Assembly (NCBI RefSeq): GCF_034702125.1
Contig: NC_085880.1
Location: forward strand, 14,196,475 to 14,260,474
Reading direction: 5' to 3'
Source: Engraulis encrasicolus
Taxonomy: Eukaryota; Chordata; Actinopteri; Clupeiformes; Engraulidae
Length of the DNA stretch: 64,000 nt
Shown here: in pieces, positions 10,735 through 24,600 of the stretch
How the letters are laid out: each line of letters begins with the position of its first letter
Position numbering within the stretch: the first letter of the stretch is position 1
The notes under the pieces: generated by a model
What the model was told of the DNA's origin: nothing
Seen by the model: only the letters and a program-made list of their open reading frames with translations
The model's database searches: none
Position numbers and translations under genes: made by a program

Positions 10735-12533
10735 CCTGGCCAATGCAATAAGATACAGTACACAAGACACAGACCTGACCAAATGACAGTAGCCAATATC
10801 ATGAGACACGAGGAATGGGGCGTACTAGGTAGGCTACGGAATACATGGGCTACTGTCATACAAAATACATATTTAATACAAGGGCAATATCTGGGATAAT
10901 AAACATCACAGTTCCAAATATATTAATGAAAAATGCAAGTGCAGAATTAAAATGAAAATAAATAATTTGCTGTTCGTAAAAAATAGAAAAGAGGTGTACA
11001 ACGTCACAGGCCTACTAGATTTAGCAGTTTCCATCCTACTAAATTTCCTACTAAGTCTCTTCAATTAATTTGGGAAAACTAATTTCCCTCATGCAGGAGC
11101 TATGACTATTTAAAAGTGGAATGGGTGCTGCAGCGCCCTCAGCTAAGCACTGTCTGGCTTGGGTCATTTGCCAAATTCATCTCTGCTTACAAATGACTGT
11201 CTGGTTCCTCAGACAGTTGATAAAGATGGAAGATTGATTATATATCTTCAATGGAAATACATTTTCGAAATAAGGACAATTGTGTGGGATAGGAGATAAA
11301 CATTTCTCGTGTAGCCTAATGGATAACTGAGTCGAGGGGTTCTTTTATTTCCATTATCCAAACTCCCGTCTCCTTTTGTGTCCTCGTGATGATCTCGTCA
11401 TTGATGGCAGAGGTTTAATTCAACATCTTGTAAAAGCGCCATTCAACGGTCATGTCCTCATTTGCAAGTGTGTATGGAAGAATGGAAGAAAGTCGACCAA
11501 AGGTGTGGCAGGGCTAGGCTGACAGCGGGAAAACTTTATTGTTTTTTCCCCCACAGAGGCGGGGCGTCAGCGAAGCGCGAGACAACAAGCAGGTCATGGA
11601 ATACTGAAAAAGAAAGAACCCAATCACATTGTGTGGAAGTATTGACACAGATACTCTAGGAAACCTTCTTATAAGGGCTGTGGTATTGAAGGATTTGGAG
11701 CAATAGCTAGCCTACTGTAGAACGATTTTTTTGTTGTCGTCTCTGCAGTCTCTATGAAGAAGAAAAAGAAGAAGGAAGGAAGTGGAATCAGTTTACCACT
11801 AGGTGTCCTCAGATAGACTTTAGGTGAGACTGAGGGAAGTCGTGTAGTGGTAGAAGTAGACCACCAGGATGTGTTTTGGAGCAGAGACTAGCTGCGGATA
11901 AACAACTTTCGATGAAACAATTATACCGAGGTTCATAGTGGTGATGCATTAACTCGTTCCTTGAGTGCAAGCTGAGGTGCTGATAGTAAATAGAAAGAAC
12001 CACTCATGGCCCTTCTGAATGAAGGGGCGTTACTTCATATTACTCCAATCAAATGATCACAACACAGCTGCAAATGTGCACGTGGTGGGTTATCTTCGCC
12101 CTTGGGATTCTAAGGTAAATGTAGGCTAATGTTTGCACTTTTCTGACAAACGTGAACATTAACAGTAGGCGAGGAAAGAGACTGGACAGAATGAGTGTTA
12201 ACAATGCAGAGGATGAATTATTACAACTGCGTTGTTTCTAACGTGAAGGAAGGTTACACTTCAGGTGGGAAATCAAGAAACATGTATTATTGGTTCTTGT
12301 AAAACATGCTCACTTTTGCTTCGAATTGACAGACAACTTTCAGGGGCTTGACTACCTAGTTCTCGTTGTCTTCATCCTAAAGTACGAGTAGGCTATATCA
12401 AATATCTCTTCTAACAGGTCTGTTTACAAACTCAACGTTTGCTATCACACTTGCATTGTCAGGTGTTTGATCATGTGTGAGACCTAGCTGCCGTGTCTCT
12501 AAACGCCTTTCTCCCATGTCTCACTCCTATTAG
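10082..12533 (+). other. Intergenic stretch before gene A
   Basis: The first 220 bases are the decayed 3' flank of the SGNH pseudogene. A (CA)n run follows at 10645-10732. Between 10735 and 12533 I see no convincing exon. A segment at about 11520-11590 resembles one at 23820-23880. The end of this stretch must contain the 5' untranslated part and promoter of gene A; no TATA box stands out. Confidence 0.4.
10645..10732 (+). repeat. (AC)n microsatellite
   Basis: 44 uninterrupted AC dinucleotides. Reading frames of repeated Thr-His or Cys-Val here are artefacts. Confidence 0.95.
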
Positions 12534-12610
12534 CTGCAATGGAAGTGAACTCGACCCACTATGGAGGTACCCCAGGGCAGCAAAACCTGGCACCGTTTGG
12601 ACTGGTTGAG
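12534..12610 (+). CDS. Gene A, proposed exon 1 with start codon
   Basis: ATG at 12539 opens MEVNSTHYGGTPGQQNLAPF and runs to GAG|gtgagc (phase 0). A pyrimidine tract and TAG at 12531-12533 could be an acceptor, so a non-coding exon may lie upstream. Of the three frames only the ATG frame stays open. Too short for ordinary ORF listing. Confidence 0.5.
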
Positions 12611-15600
12611 GTGAGCTGCTACTGGAGCGTCAAAACCACTGGAACGAAAATTCAATGACAAAAACTCATCTGTGTGTCTAAAATTATCAAATGAATTTAA
12701 TTTGGTTAATTTTTAGACTCTTAAAAACTAAAATAGATGAAACACCACCAGTAGGCCTAAGCCTAATGGAAGTGGTGTGAAGAATACCATGTTTTTTGTT
12801 TGTTTTGTTTCTATGCATATTGTCCTACATAGGCTACAGATGGACATGAAAACCTATGGGATTTAAGCATTCCAGCTCATGCCCATGTGCATGACTATAC
12901 ATTGTTTTCCGCTGGGGAAAATGGCAACAAAATAGATCTAACAAACACTGAAAAGTCTATAAACAATTTTGAAGTCCTTCAGAGGAATGTAAGTTAGCTG
13001 TCTTGAACTTGCCAATATGTTTGTTATGGTAGCGCTAGTGTTGCACCGATACCATTTTTTGGCACCAATACCCGATACCTGGCTGTGGCGTATCGGCCGA
13101 TACCGATACCGATACCACCCTATTTGAAATGTATGAAGGGCTGCAGTGCATACTACTTGGATGTAAAATCATTGCATGGCTGTGTCAAGCTGCTGCCTAC
13201 CTTTGTGAAACAGGAAAAAGACTAATAGAAAGTGAATCCAACAAAACTTTTTATACTTTTTAAATACCGCTATGAAATAACACATTTTAAAGCTGTTCAA
13301 GTGTCATACACGCACCTGTAAATGGTATCGGTGCCCTATTTGTTGGTACTCACGATACCGATACCACCATTTTAGTGCCGATCCACCGATACTGGTATCG
13401 GTATCGGTGCAACACTAGTTAGCACAGAAGTATCAAACGCAAAGGGATCAGGGTCACAAGAAATGTAACTTCCAAAGATTGAGTTTTACAGTGCTGTCCT
13501 ATTCCAGAACTGAAACATGCATTGAGAGTTGTGGGGCCTGTAGGCCTATCACAAAGCTGGTTCTGTTTCACTCAAGAAAGGCTGCCAGACGGCTAGCCCA
13601 GGGGGCTGGAATATAATCCGCGCATGCGCGAGTTCTGAGGTACACTTATATCAAAACTTCATCACGTGTGTGCCGCGCTACTGTACACAGTATATAAGTC
13701 TCAGCGCGGCATACTTCGTCCTCTTTAATCCCTCACGCGATCTGATAAGTTACGAATTGATACTGGTAACGAGGTGCCTACTGGCAGTTAGCTGTCCGAG
13801 AGCTGGTGACTACTGTTGCCCCTCTCCAGGCTATCGTTATCAGACTATTATCCCCGCCTTATTAAAAGTGTGCTTCGCCGCTTATAGTAACGGTGGCTTC
13901 TCCCTGTAGCTTGTGCTAAATTAAGTTAAGGTAAGTTAAGGTTAAGTTAAGAGGTAAATCTTCTAATAGAAGAGCCTGGGGTCCTAATTTTCTTTCTTTC
14001 TTTTTTTTTTTAAAACCTCTTGTAGTAGATGATTTACATCTTAACTTAACCTTAACTTATCCTGAACCAGCTTTGTAGTAAGTTATAGGCCCAGAAGAAG
14101 GTATATTATGTGTGGCCAATTTTCCCAGAGGAAAATAAAGTTTATTAATAACTATGACCTTAGGGGGTTGGGCTTTCAATTGCACCCCCTCCTATTTTAC
14201 AAATGTGCACGACCTGGAATGCTTAAATCCAATAGGTTTTCAATTCTTTTATTAAGGGATAGCCCCTTGAGATGTTCCATCTCTTTTTCGAGGGGGTCCC
14301 AGAAACACTTGTTTGCCTGATCACCATGTATTGTGACAACCAACCCAGAAAGCAGTGTGACAACCAACCCCAACTTACATGTTTAACTCTTGGAGGCTAG
14401 GTCCCACATGTATTTCCATAGCTAAAAAAATGTTACTTACTCTATACTTGTTGCTTCCTAAATATTTAAAAATAGTCACACTGATTTTGATGTCAGGCCA
14501 AAGTACAATGAGTGAGAAGGAAAGCATAAGATTGCTCTCTAAATTCTCGTTTTCATTTGAAAAACCCATTATGTTGTCTCACCTCAAGGTTGTAATGTTT
14601 TTACCTCCACTATCAATGAGGATGTCCTGCGACATTGATTACAAACATTTCTGTGTCAATGGTTTTAATCAGCAACCTTCAGATGCTGAGATATGATGAA
14701 TGTGACAACCACAACTTGACAACCAACCTGTTCTCCCCTACTTTGATCAGTCTTCTTCTCCCTTGCCATTTTTCTAATGGAATTGAAATGACTCGTACGA
14801 CAAATGAAATATATAGTATTTTACCGTTCATAGTTTGGTTACCCACAACATAAAAAAGGAACACCTCAAATTGGTTCTGCCTCTTTTCCCCTATACTCAG
14901 GAACGGTGTGACCATGTGCGTTACGCTCATTTGTGGGGGGGGAACAGGCAATGCAAGTCAATTGGTGGTGTTGGGGTTTAATAAACAAAAGATAAGGACC
15001 TGTAGACAAGCGTTGTTCACGCGCAACATGCCGAAAACGTGTTGTGTTGCCGGCTGTTCAAATAATATTGGCAAACAGCCGTGACTGAAGCATGTACTGT
15101 GTTCATTTAGGGTAAACTCAAACATGGTTGCATAAATATCTACACCCTGAAACAAACACATTGTTGCAGCACCTTTTGGCTTTTATTACAGCACTCAGGT
15201 TTTGTTGGGTAGGAGTCTATCAGCAAAGCACATCTTGATGTGGTAATGCACTCTTCTTTGCAAAGATGCTCCAAAGATCTTTGCAGAGGCCTCTTCACTT
15301 CATCTGATCACTGAATAGATATTTGATAGGATTCACATGACATGGCTGTTCAGTCAGCTATTACATAAAATCAACATTTGTTTAAACTTTTGTCAAAATT
15401 CAACATGGCACTTAAAAATCCTTGAACTCCTTGGCTTATACTGTATCTCATCCAAATCTAAAAGGCCCCCTTTTGCCTTCACATGGAACCTACAACAGCA
15501 GATAAACCAATAACAAAACAACCTGTTCCATTTTCTCTCCTTAGTTTCTATGAAGCTACTGTAAATCCAAAATGGCTGACATTATTATAGGAAAATGTTT

Positions 15601-18600
15601 GATGTATTAAGGTTTACAAAAAATTCAAAAAGAGGGCCTTCGCCTTCAATGTGGCTTTAGTTATGTGGTGGTGCGTTGACTTGGAATATGGAGTAATGCA
15701 AAGTCAGAAAGTCTGGAGCTCGCACTCAAAAAAGACTTGAAAAGAGATGCCCAAATAAAGTGGGTTTTTAATGATCTCACAATATGCCGTGCTATATTTA
15801 CAAAAGTGCAAACGTTTCGGGTGATCCCATCCTCAGTGCTTAAGGTTTACAAAGCCTTTGTTTTGTCCGGTAAGCATAATAATTACATCCGCCAGGTTGT
15901 TATGTGATCGCCCGATTTCTGTGTTGGCATGTCTGTCCGTGCTATTTCGCGGCCTGCCACAAGGTGGTCGAGGTGAATTGAGCAATGACAGTGCATGCCT
16001 GCGAGGTGGATTGATGGACAGTGACCATAGCCGGAATGTAGGCCTACGCGCGGATTTACTGTGCCTACATGGCTGCGTAGTCAATAGCACATCAAGTAAT
16101 AGTCCATATAATGTAGGCTAAAATATGTCAAACATATCATCGCAGAGTTAATTGTTCTCCAAGTGTCCCTGTCAACCAAATCAGCTTTCGCGGAGTCTAA
16201 TTGTTCTCCGAGTGTTTCCCTGTTTAGTTGAAGTTCATGAAGGGTGGAGATATTATGTCGAACAGTTGTTAACAGTGATGAACAGACACCCCCAAGGAGG
16301 GAAAGGTATCCAGTTCACTAAATCAAAATTGTGTTGTTGCGACAGTGATCAAAGCCAGATAGAATGCACAACGCGCAGATTTCCTGTAGCCTGGTCCTGA
16401 CCATCCCATAATACTACCATTTCATTTCGTATTCATGGTCTGGCATTTGTTTGCTCTGAAGCGATTGTAGGAAGCAGGAAGTTTGCACTCAGTTATGGTT
16501 TGAAATTATTGGACACCTCTCACCCAATCGCTGGCAGTTACTCAACAACAACATAGCGCAGACCAATGGCTCTGGCGCAGATGTGTATGTCATTGTCACG
16601 AGCGTCCTCCCCCTTTCGTCCCCACGTGGGGGGCGTATTCGATTATTGGCTGTTTTCTGGGGGGGGGTTTGCGATCAAAATTCTACTGCTCCAGGCACTC
16701 CACAGAGAAGCACGGCCAGACTACAGTAGTGGAGCCAATCCTTTGGCGGAAGTACGTAGGATGGCTCGCGAGGCTAGATTTCCTGTGTCTGCATGGCTGA
16801 AACATAATGTAGCCTAATATAATGTCATATTATGTCATGCATATCGTCGCAGCTTTCACAGAGTTAATTGTTCTCCGTTTTCCCGCTCATCCAAATCAGC
16901 TAGCTCTCGTCTGTCCAGTTGAAGTTTCTAGGAAGGGTGGGAAAATTAATAGGTCTAACGGTGAACAGGGGTTAAGCTATTAGTGATGAACAGACAGCGC
17001 TAAGGAGGGAAAGCCTATCCAGTTGAACATATAAGGTTCATCAAAATTGGGTTGCAAGCCTGTGTGACAGTGATCCCAAAGCGCAAGGACAAGGTTGACC
17101 ACCGTAGTCATTCACTATTATGGGTGGATATTAATAGCACCTTTTAATTAGCCTATGTGATAGTTAATACACCGCGCTCTTCCGTGTGGTGCGTCTCCAG
17201 TTGAAAAAAACTGAGGTGGAACACACTCAGGGTCTTCTTTTCTTCTTCTTTTTTTGACATTGCAACAGAAAAAAGACATCCTTTTCCCCAGGGAATAATG
17301 TTGCGGGCAGGTGACATCGCTGGAGTATATTTCAACATTCCTTTGATTCTGGAGTTATTCCTTGTTAGGTTATGATTTCTTTAAACATTAGACATTTTCA
17401 TTGAAACCATTCATTCATCAGCTATTTATAGGAACAGTCCAACTCATTTCAAGAAATTGCTCATTTGTTGTCAAGTCCCAGTAAAATAGTCCCAGTATTT
17501 AATGTTTTTGCATTGCCTACAGTATAAGCTTAGCCAAATCAAGCGTAGAAATCCAAGTCTATGTGAGCAAACAAAACGTCATCAAATGCACTTATAATCC
17601 ACTTCAAAATCAGTTAAAAATTCCCAAGTGCAAAACGGCTATAGACACACTGATGAAGGCTTGATAGCCGAAACACGTTTGCTTTTGGACATGGTGGTAA
17701 TATATATAAATGATGAGACTTAGTTTGTGAGTGCAAATATCTGAAAATCAAAAGAGGTGGGCTGTTCCTTTAAAGTTGCTGCATTTCAGCGAGCATCGCA
17801 GGTAATCTTGCTGCAGGAGATAGGCTTGTAGCCTTGCTGTCTCTGTGAAAAAAGGTGTTGGCCATTATCCCTCTTATCTTCCATTTGAAGCCATCTGGGT
17901 CATTTCACGTGAAATCAGACACTTTGGGACCCGACCGACCCGGATTTCAATCATACTTGGTGTGCCTTTTTAGTAGCAAGGTAGCACCCCAGAACTGCAT
18001 TGGTTTGAATCTGACACTAATATTAAGGGAGAAACAGACTAGGAAAGGTTCACATGTGAGGGTAGGACACTATACATTCAGCCTTGAATATATCAGTCAG
18101 TGTTAGTCACAAAAAGATGCCTGTGGTGTTATTTGAAAGCTCTTTTCTGGCTCTACATCTTACACAATCAGCTTGGAATACAACAACTCTCAGAATATGA
18201 ATTATGATAAATTGAAAAATTAAAAATTGAATATCTAAAAAAACTATATTTTAAAATGGCCAGTTCCTTGTCCAAACGTAGTCGGCAATGTCATTAGCAA
18301 CACCTCAAATGCTGGTGTTCGGTTCTTTATTCATTTCAGAGAGAATTTAACTCACAAATATGGCATCATACAGACCACTTACTAATAATATGGTAATACC
18401 ATAGTAGCATCACATGACAAAACAAAACAAAAATGGTCAGTTTCCATGGTCCCAGGTTTCAGAAACTAAGGCAGATGTCCATTTATACACACCAAATGAT
18501 GATATGTCAATGTTTGAACATTCCTTCTCTGTGTACCTGTGTCATCTTCCCTTTACCGTACTTTAAAGAGATAATTAATGGCTACACTCTCATTTTGTAC

Positions 18601-21600
18601 TCTACCAGTGCATTTGAAGCAGCAGCTGTGTCTTTTGTAGATAATGTATAAGTACGTCCCGTTGCAGTTACAGGTTCCACTACCAGAAGCACATCCTGAT
18701 GATCCATGACAAGTCTATCTGGTCTGAAGGGAAAAGTGAAGGATGGAGATGGTCCATGAGGATGCAGGAAGTTCAGTTTCACCTCTCCAGTGCTCGGCAT
18801 ACATTCCACAACACATGCTAGCCACTAGTTGCCATCATATACAGCTACAACATACCCTTTGATGCTTGGAAATGTAACACATTCCTTTACTGAGCTCACT
18901 CTTTCAACTCTGCCTTCTCTGAATGCTGAAAATGGCCTAACTTCCACTGTGTCCATTGACAATGGGCAGAAGCTGTGTAGTTTTTGAGTACCTGGAATAG
19001 TTCTTGTAGATTCCAACCTTTTCAACAGGTTCTCAGCTTCATGATGGTACATCTCTGTTGTGGCAAACTGGCAATGGATGTTCTTGAGAGAGATGCACCA
19101 TCATGAAGCTGAGAACCTGTTGAAGAGGTTTGAATCTGCAAGAACTATTCCAGGTACTCAAAAACTACATTGATCAATGGACATTAGGCCATTTTCCGCA
19201 TTCAGAGAAGGAGTTGAAAGAGTGAGCTCAGTAAAGGAATGTGTTACATTTTCAAGCATCAAAGGGTATGTTGTAGCTATATATGATGGCAACTGGTGGC
19301 TAGCATGTGTTGAGGAATGTATGCTGAGCACTGGAGAGGTGAAACTGAACTTCCTGCATCCTCATGGACCATCTCCATCCTTCACTTTTCCCTTCAGACC
19401 AGATAGACTTGTCATGGATCATCAGGATGTGCTTCTGGTAGTGGAACCTAACTGCAACGGGACGTACTTATACATTATCTACAAAAGACACAGCTGCTGC
19501 TTCAAATGCACTGGTAGAGTACAAAATGAGAGTGTAGCCATTGATTATCTCTTTAAAGTACGGTAAAGGGAAGATGACACAGGTACACAGAGAAGAAATG
19601 TTCAAACATTCCCATATCATCATTTGGTATGTATAAATGGACATCTGCCTTAGTTTCTGAAACCTGGGACCATGGAAACTGACCATTTTTGTTTTGTTTT
19701 TGTTTTGTCATGTGATGCTACTATGGTATTACCATATTATTAGTAAGTGGTCTGTATGATGCCATATTTGTGAGTCAAATTCTCTCTGAAATGAATAAAG
19801 AACCGAACACCAGCATTTGAGGTGTTGCTAATCACATTGCCGGCTACGTTTGGACAAGGAACTGGCCATTTTAAAATATATTTTTTTTAGATATTCAATT
19901 TTTAATTTTTCAATTAATCATAATTCATATTCTGAGAGTTGTTGTATTCCAAGCTGATTGTGTAATATGTAGAGCCAGAAAAGAGCTTTCAAACAATACC
20001 ACAGGCATCTTTTTGTGACTAACACTGACTGATATATTCAAAGCTGAATGTATAGTGTCCTACCTTAAAATGTGAACCTTTCCTAGTCTGTTTCTCCCTT
20101 AATATTAGTGTCAGATTCAAACCAATGCAGTTCTGGGGTGCTACCTTGCTACTAAAAAGGCACACCAAGTATGATTGAAATCCGGATCGGTCGGGTCCCA
20201 AAGCGTCTGATTTCACGTGAAATGACCCATCTTCCTTGTATGAATAGCTATTTAAAGGGGCACAATGTAGAATGACGTCGGTTGCACAGTGCTGTGGCAT
20301 GCCTGTCGCAAAATCTAGTTAAATAAACTTACTGTGAGAATGTTTTTCATCACGGACAACCAGCAGTTGATACAAATCTGAATACGGTATGTAAAGCGAT
20401 TTTGTAAAGCGAAGTGTTTCCCACGGCACTCGACGGGGTGGTTCTGTCAAAAGGTGGGGTTTTCTGACAGCGGACCGTGTGAGTCATCGCTCACTTACTA
20501 ATGACTCAAATAAGCATCGGCTGACTCAGGACAGTGATTAATTGATCTTTTAATCCTATGTAGAGCCCCTTTAAAAATACATTTGTTGGAGTAACTTGGC
20601 TTGTGACTATCTCCAAAATGTGAAGATTAAAAACAGAAGGTTCCTTGTTGAAAGTGGTAGTGATCCGAGGCACACTGATCTTAGTGGGAAAAAAATCCAT
20701 TATTTTAATGGATAACTCCTACACGTTTCGACTACAATCGGTCTTCATCAAGGCCATCTTTGTTGCTTCTTGCAAAGATGTTTTTAAAATGGATTCCATG
20801 TCGTGTGACACAGCCATACATATGTTGGACTCTCTTAAAAAAGGCTACGGGGTAGTGGCCGCCGAGGTGTCAACTGCCAAGCCAACTGCACCAGAATCCA
20901 ATGACCAACTTAGACGCATCTCTGTCATACGTGCATGCGTCTAACTTAGTCGCGCATTAAATTTTCGTTTGAAATGCTGAGGGTATATCATCTGCATGAT
21001 TTCTATAGGGTTTTGATTTAAATATTGTGAAGATATACACTACCGGTCAAAAGTTTGGGGTCACCACACTTTCCTCCCACAATACTTCTTTCTGACAGTT
21101 TAACTTATTCCTTTTCAATTTCAGTTCTGGTATAAAATCAAGTTATGTTCCCTGAAATGAATGCATGCAACAAATAAGCAATTTGATATTGGAAAAAGTA
21201 ACTGTTCAATGGATATACAATGCATAAAATAGACCAAAATGTATCACTAACTTTTGACTAATCAAAGTGTACCTTTACTAATGTAGTGTCTAGGCAGGTG
21301 TACTAATGAAAGTGACACCTTTGGCATTAATAATAGCCAGTTGCGGTTCTACAAATTCATTCCCGGGATGAGATGAGGTCCAGAATTGCCCAATGAGCTC
21401 TTTGAGCCCCATGCATGCAAAAGTGGATGTCTCCTCCTGTCGATCCATACAATGCCGGATGATATACATATCATTTCAAAGAGGAGAATCTACACTTTCC
21501 AACGATGTATGGCACTGGCTTGCACACTCAAACATGGCTGAGACAATGGATCGTGCATTCATAAGTAAAGATGCACCGGATCCTGATTTTTAGGATCCTG

Positions 21601-24600
21601 CCGGATACCTGATCCACTGCTTAAGATCCTGCCGGATCCGGAACCGGATACCGGATCCTACGAAAGGGTTGAAACACACAGTCTATTCGCACACGTGGGC
21701 CCTTTTTATTACGTTGGCTCAAACTATTTTTTAGACTCATTGGCTTACTGACAAACTGCCTGCAACGGCCGCTTCCAAAGGCCTTTCACTCCATGCAGCG
21801 ATTGGGGTTGTGAAAGACTGACTGAAAAGCCTAAGCTACGTACAAACTAGAGCTGCACCAGATCCTGATTTTTAGGTAACTGCCGGATACCGGATCCATT
21901 GCTTAAGATCCTGCCGGACCCGGATCCTGTAAAAAACCCTATTATCCTGCCTTTTCCGGATCCGGATCCGGTGCATCTCTATTCATAAGTAGGTTCATTC
22001 TGATGGCTAGAAAATCATGCAGCTGCTTTGACTTGAATTTGTGGACAAGGTGGCAACTCAACAAATGTCATACACCTACCATTGGAAAGAGCAGACACTG
22101 CGCTTTCCAATAGTTCCATGCATTCTCTGATAAATCAAAGACAACCAAACCTTGGTTAGATTTCGCTCTTCTGTCCAGTTTAACTAATTTTATGGGTAAT
22201 CAAACCTTTTTTCATGTGTGGCTGTTCAGTACTTTCCATTATTCCATTTCAAGCTATTTAAAAGATGTCTGCGACTTGAATTGCAAAACAATAACTGGTA
22301 AAATGAAGGTGACCCCAAACTTTTGAACGGTAGTGTATATCAGTAGTTTATTTGCGCCTTGAGCAAGTTGCTTAAAATTAAAGTGTAGTGTGAGTAGGGG
22401 TGGGCGGTAACCGCGGTATAATATCGTGTGCGGTATTTTTTCATCAATGATAGAGATTTTGTCTCATACCGTATACCGCAATAGCACATTGCGTCCTGTA
22501 GATGTAGAGTTATAGTTATAGATTAAAAGTTTAATAATATGTTTTAAAATGATTTGAATGACAAGAATTCCCACATAGAAGATAAAACAATGTCTGACCA
22601 GTCATTTCCAAAAAATAAAATGCAAAAAAATTGTGTTTTGGTCATTTTGCCACAAAACGCTTAATTTTAACATTTTATACACAAATGTACAATACCGTGA
22701 TATATACCGGGATATATACCGCGGCTAGAATTATACCGAGGTATACATTTTTGGCCATACCGCCCACCCCTAAGTTTGAGTCTGAATCGTGGCTTCAATC
22801 CTCTTCTTCAGGTGTTTGAACTGCGTCGGAGTGTGCGGCAAGCAAGAGGCCTGCAGCGGACTCGGGTGTTGACTCCTGTGCCAGCGCATGTTGAAACGTC
22901 AGCAGCAGCTGTAGGGCTTAAAACAGAACACGTCGTGGAGGGATTAGACAGACATGAGGAGGAGGAGGGTCTTAACGAACAGAAGGAAAAGCAAGAGGAG
23001 AAGCTACATCATCAGGAAGAGAGGATACAGGTGTTGACTCCGGTGCCGATGCATGTTGAACCTGTGATGTGGGAAACACCTGCAGGAGTAGCAACAGCAG
23101 AACACACAGAAGACACGGTAGAGGAGGATTTAGATCGACATGAGGAAGGGCTTCACCAAGAGAAAGAGGGTTCATACTTGGAAGAGGAAGGCCTACATCA
23201 TCAGGAGGAGAGTACTCAGTTGTTGACTCAAGTGGCTGTGCATGTTGAACCTGTGCTGTGGCAAGAAGCAGCAGCAACTGCAGGGCTTACAACAGAACAC
23301 ACCGTGGAGGAGGGGACAGATCAACTACGGTATGAAGTTTGCAAACAGAAGGAGCCGTCACATCAACCGGAGGATGGGCTACATCTCCAAGAGAAGGAGT
23401 CACAACTCCCTGAAGAGGAGCTAGAACAACAAGGGGTGGGGCTACATAATCAGGAAATGGGATCAGACATTCAGGTAGGAATCCTCCATGACGATCCACA
23501 GAAATGATGTACAACACAATGTATTTTTTTATTGACCTTTACTGACGTTCTATGCCATACTCTGCTCTGTAGCATGCACTACATTGGCCACATTTGTGAT
23601 GCCGCAGATGCCGTCTGGAATAACAAGTGAACAACAAGTTATGGTGTCCATTTCAATATGTAATCTCCCATCCTCCCTTGTCCTGGTGGCCTCATAATGA
23701 TACCATTGACGGTAGTTTAATTAATAGGGCATAATGGGGCAATGCAAAGTCAATTTCTCTTTTCTAATTGGGATGTGGAATGGGGAAAAGTCCCCCAAAA
23801 GTTGTTGTTGCTGGCAGCTGGAAAACTGAATTGTTTTCTCCAGAGGTAGGACGTCAGCGAAGCACAAGGCCACAAGCACAAGTTGAGGACTGGAGGTTAG
23901 ATAATGACATGGTCACATGAGGTACAAGGCACACTACGGGTGGCTTAGTGATGCAAGACTTGATGACAGAACATACAGTAGCTAGAAAAAAAAAGATGTG
24001 AATTGGAATTAGTACAGCTGGGCTAGTGATATCATGCAACCATATTTTTTGGCGATAACTGGAAAAATATTGGTGCTGTTGCTCTCTGCTTTTCATGGTG
24101 AAATCCAAGCATAGACGTACAATTGCTTAAGATTTTTTTTACGAGCTACGATTAATGTTAAACATTTTAAGGGGAAAAAAACAAAAAACGGGTGGATAAT
24201 ATTATCATTAACCTAGCTGTACTTCTATATTGGATTCCCCTCTGAATCCTTGCAATATCCTCCAGCAGTGTTTTTCCTTCTGTGGATAACCAAAAAAAAC
24301 TGGTGGGTTTGAACTTTGAACTTGACTTTTTTTGAATATTTTTTCTTTATTTTATTTTTGAGAAGTTGCGCTGATTAGCTGCTTTAATGGTAAGTACGGT
24401 AATTAACTCTGTGTGTGTGTGTGTGATTTAAAAGCCGAAGAAGAGATCTCTCAAGGAGAAGCTAAAGATGGTAGTGGCGTTGGAACAGAGACGTAAAGTC
24501 CTCAAGAGGAACAAGGCAGGACAGGTTAATGACGCACATACACCACACAGAAAGACACACAAACACAGTAACATAACCTTGTAGTTTAGTGTTTAGTGCA

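Larger units (their letters stand above)
17897..20228. mobile_element. 2.3 kb palindromic fold-back element
   Basis: Ends GGGTCATTTCACGTGAAATC / GATTTCACGTGAAATGACCC. The two arms (17897 to about 19050, and about 19090 to 20228) match almost throughout, around a spacer of about 40 bases. ATCT flanks both sides and may be the target duplication. Each arm carries the same degenerate ORF (minus 19052-18582; plus 19100-19566). A shorter member of the same family is at 53875-55116. It sits in the long intron of gene A. Confidence 0.85.

Noticed and set aside
10468..10899. Thr-His and Cys-Val repeat frames
   Set aside because: Translation of an (AC)n microsatellite. The same applies at 32659-32977, 39988-40200 and 62953-63605.
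12191..12241. Short ORF MSVNNAEDELLQLRCF upstream of gene A
   Set aside because: Ends in a stop after 16 residues and has no clear donor; could be an upstream ORF but cannot be supported.
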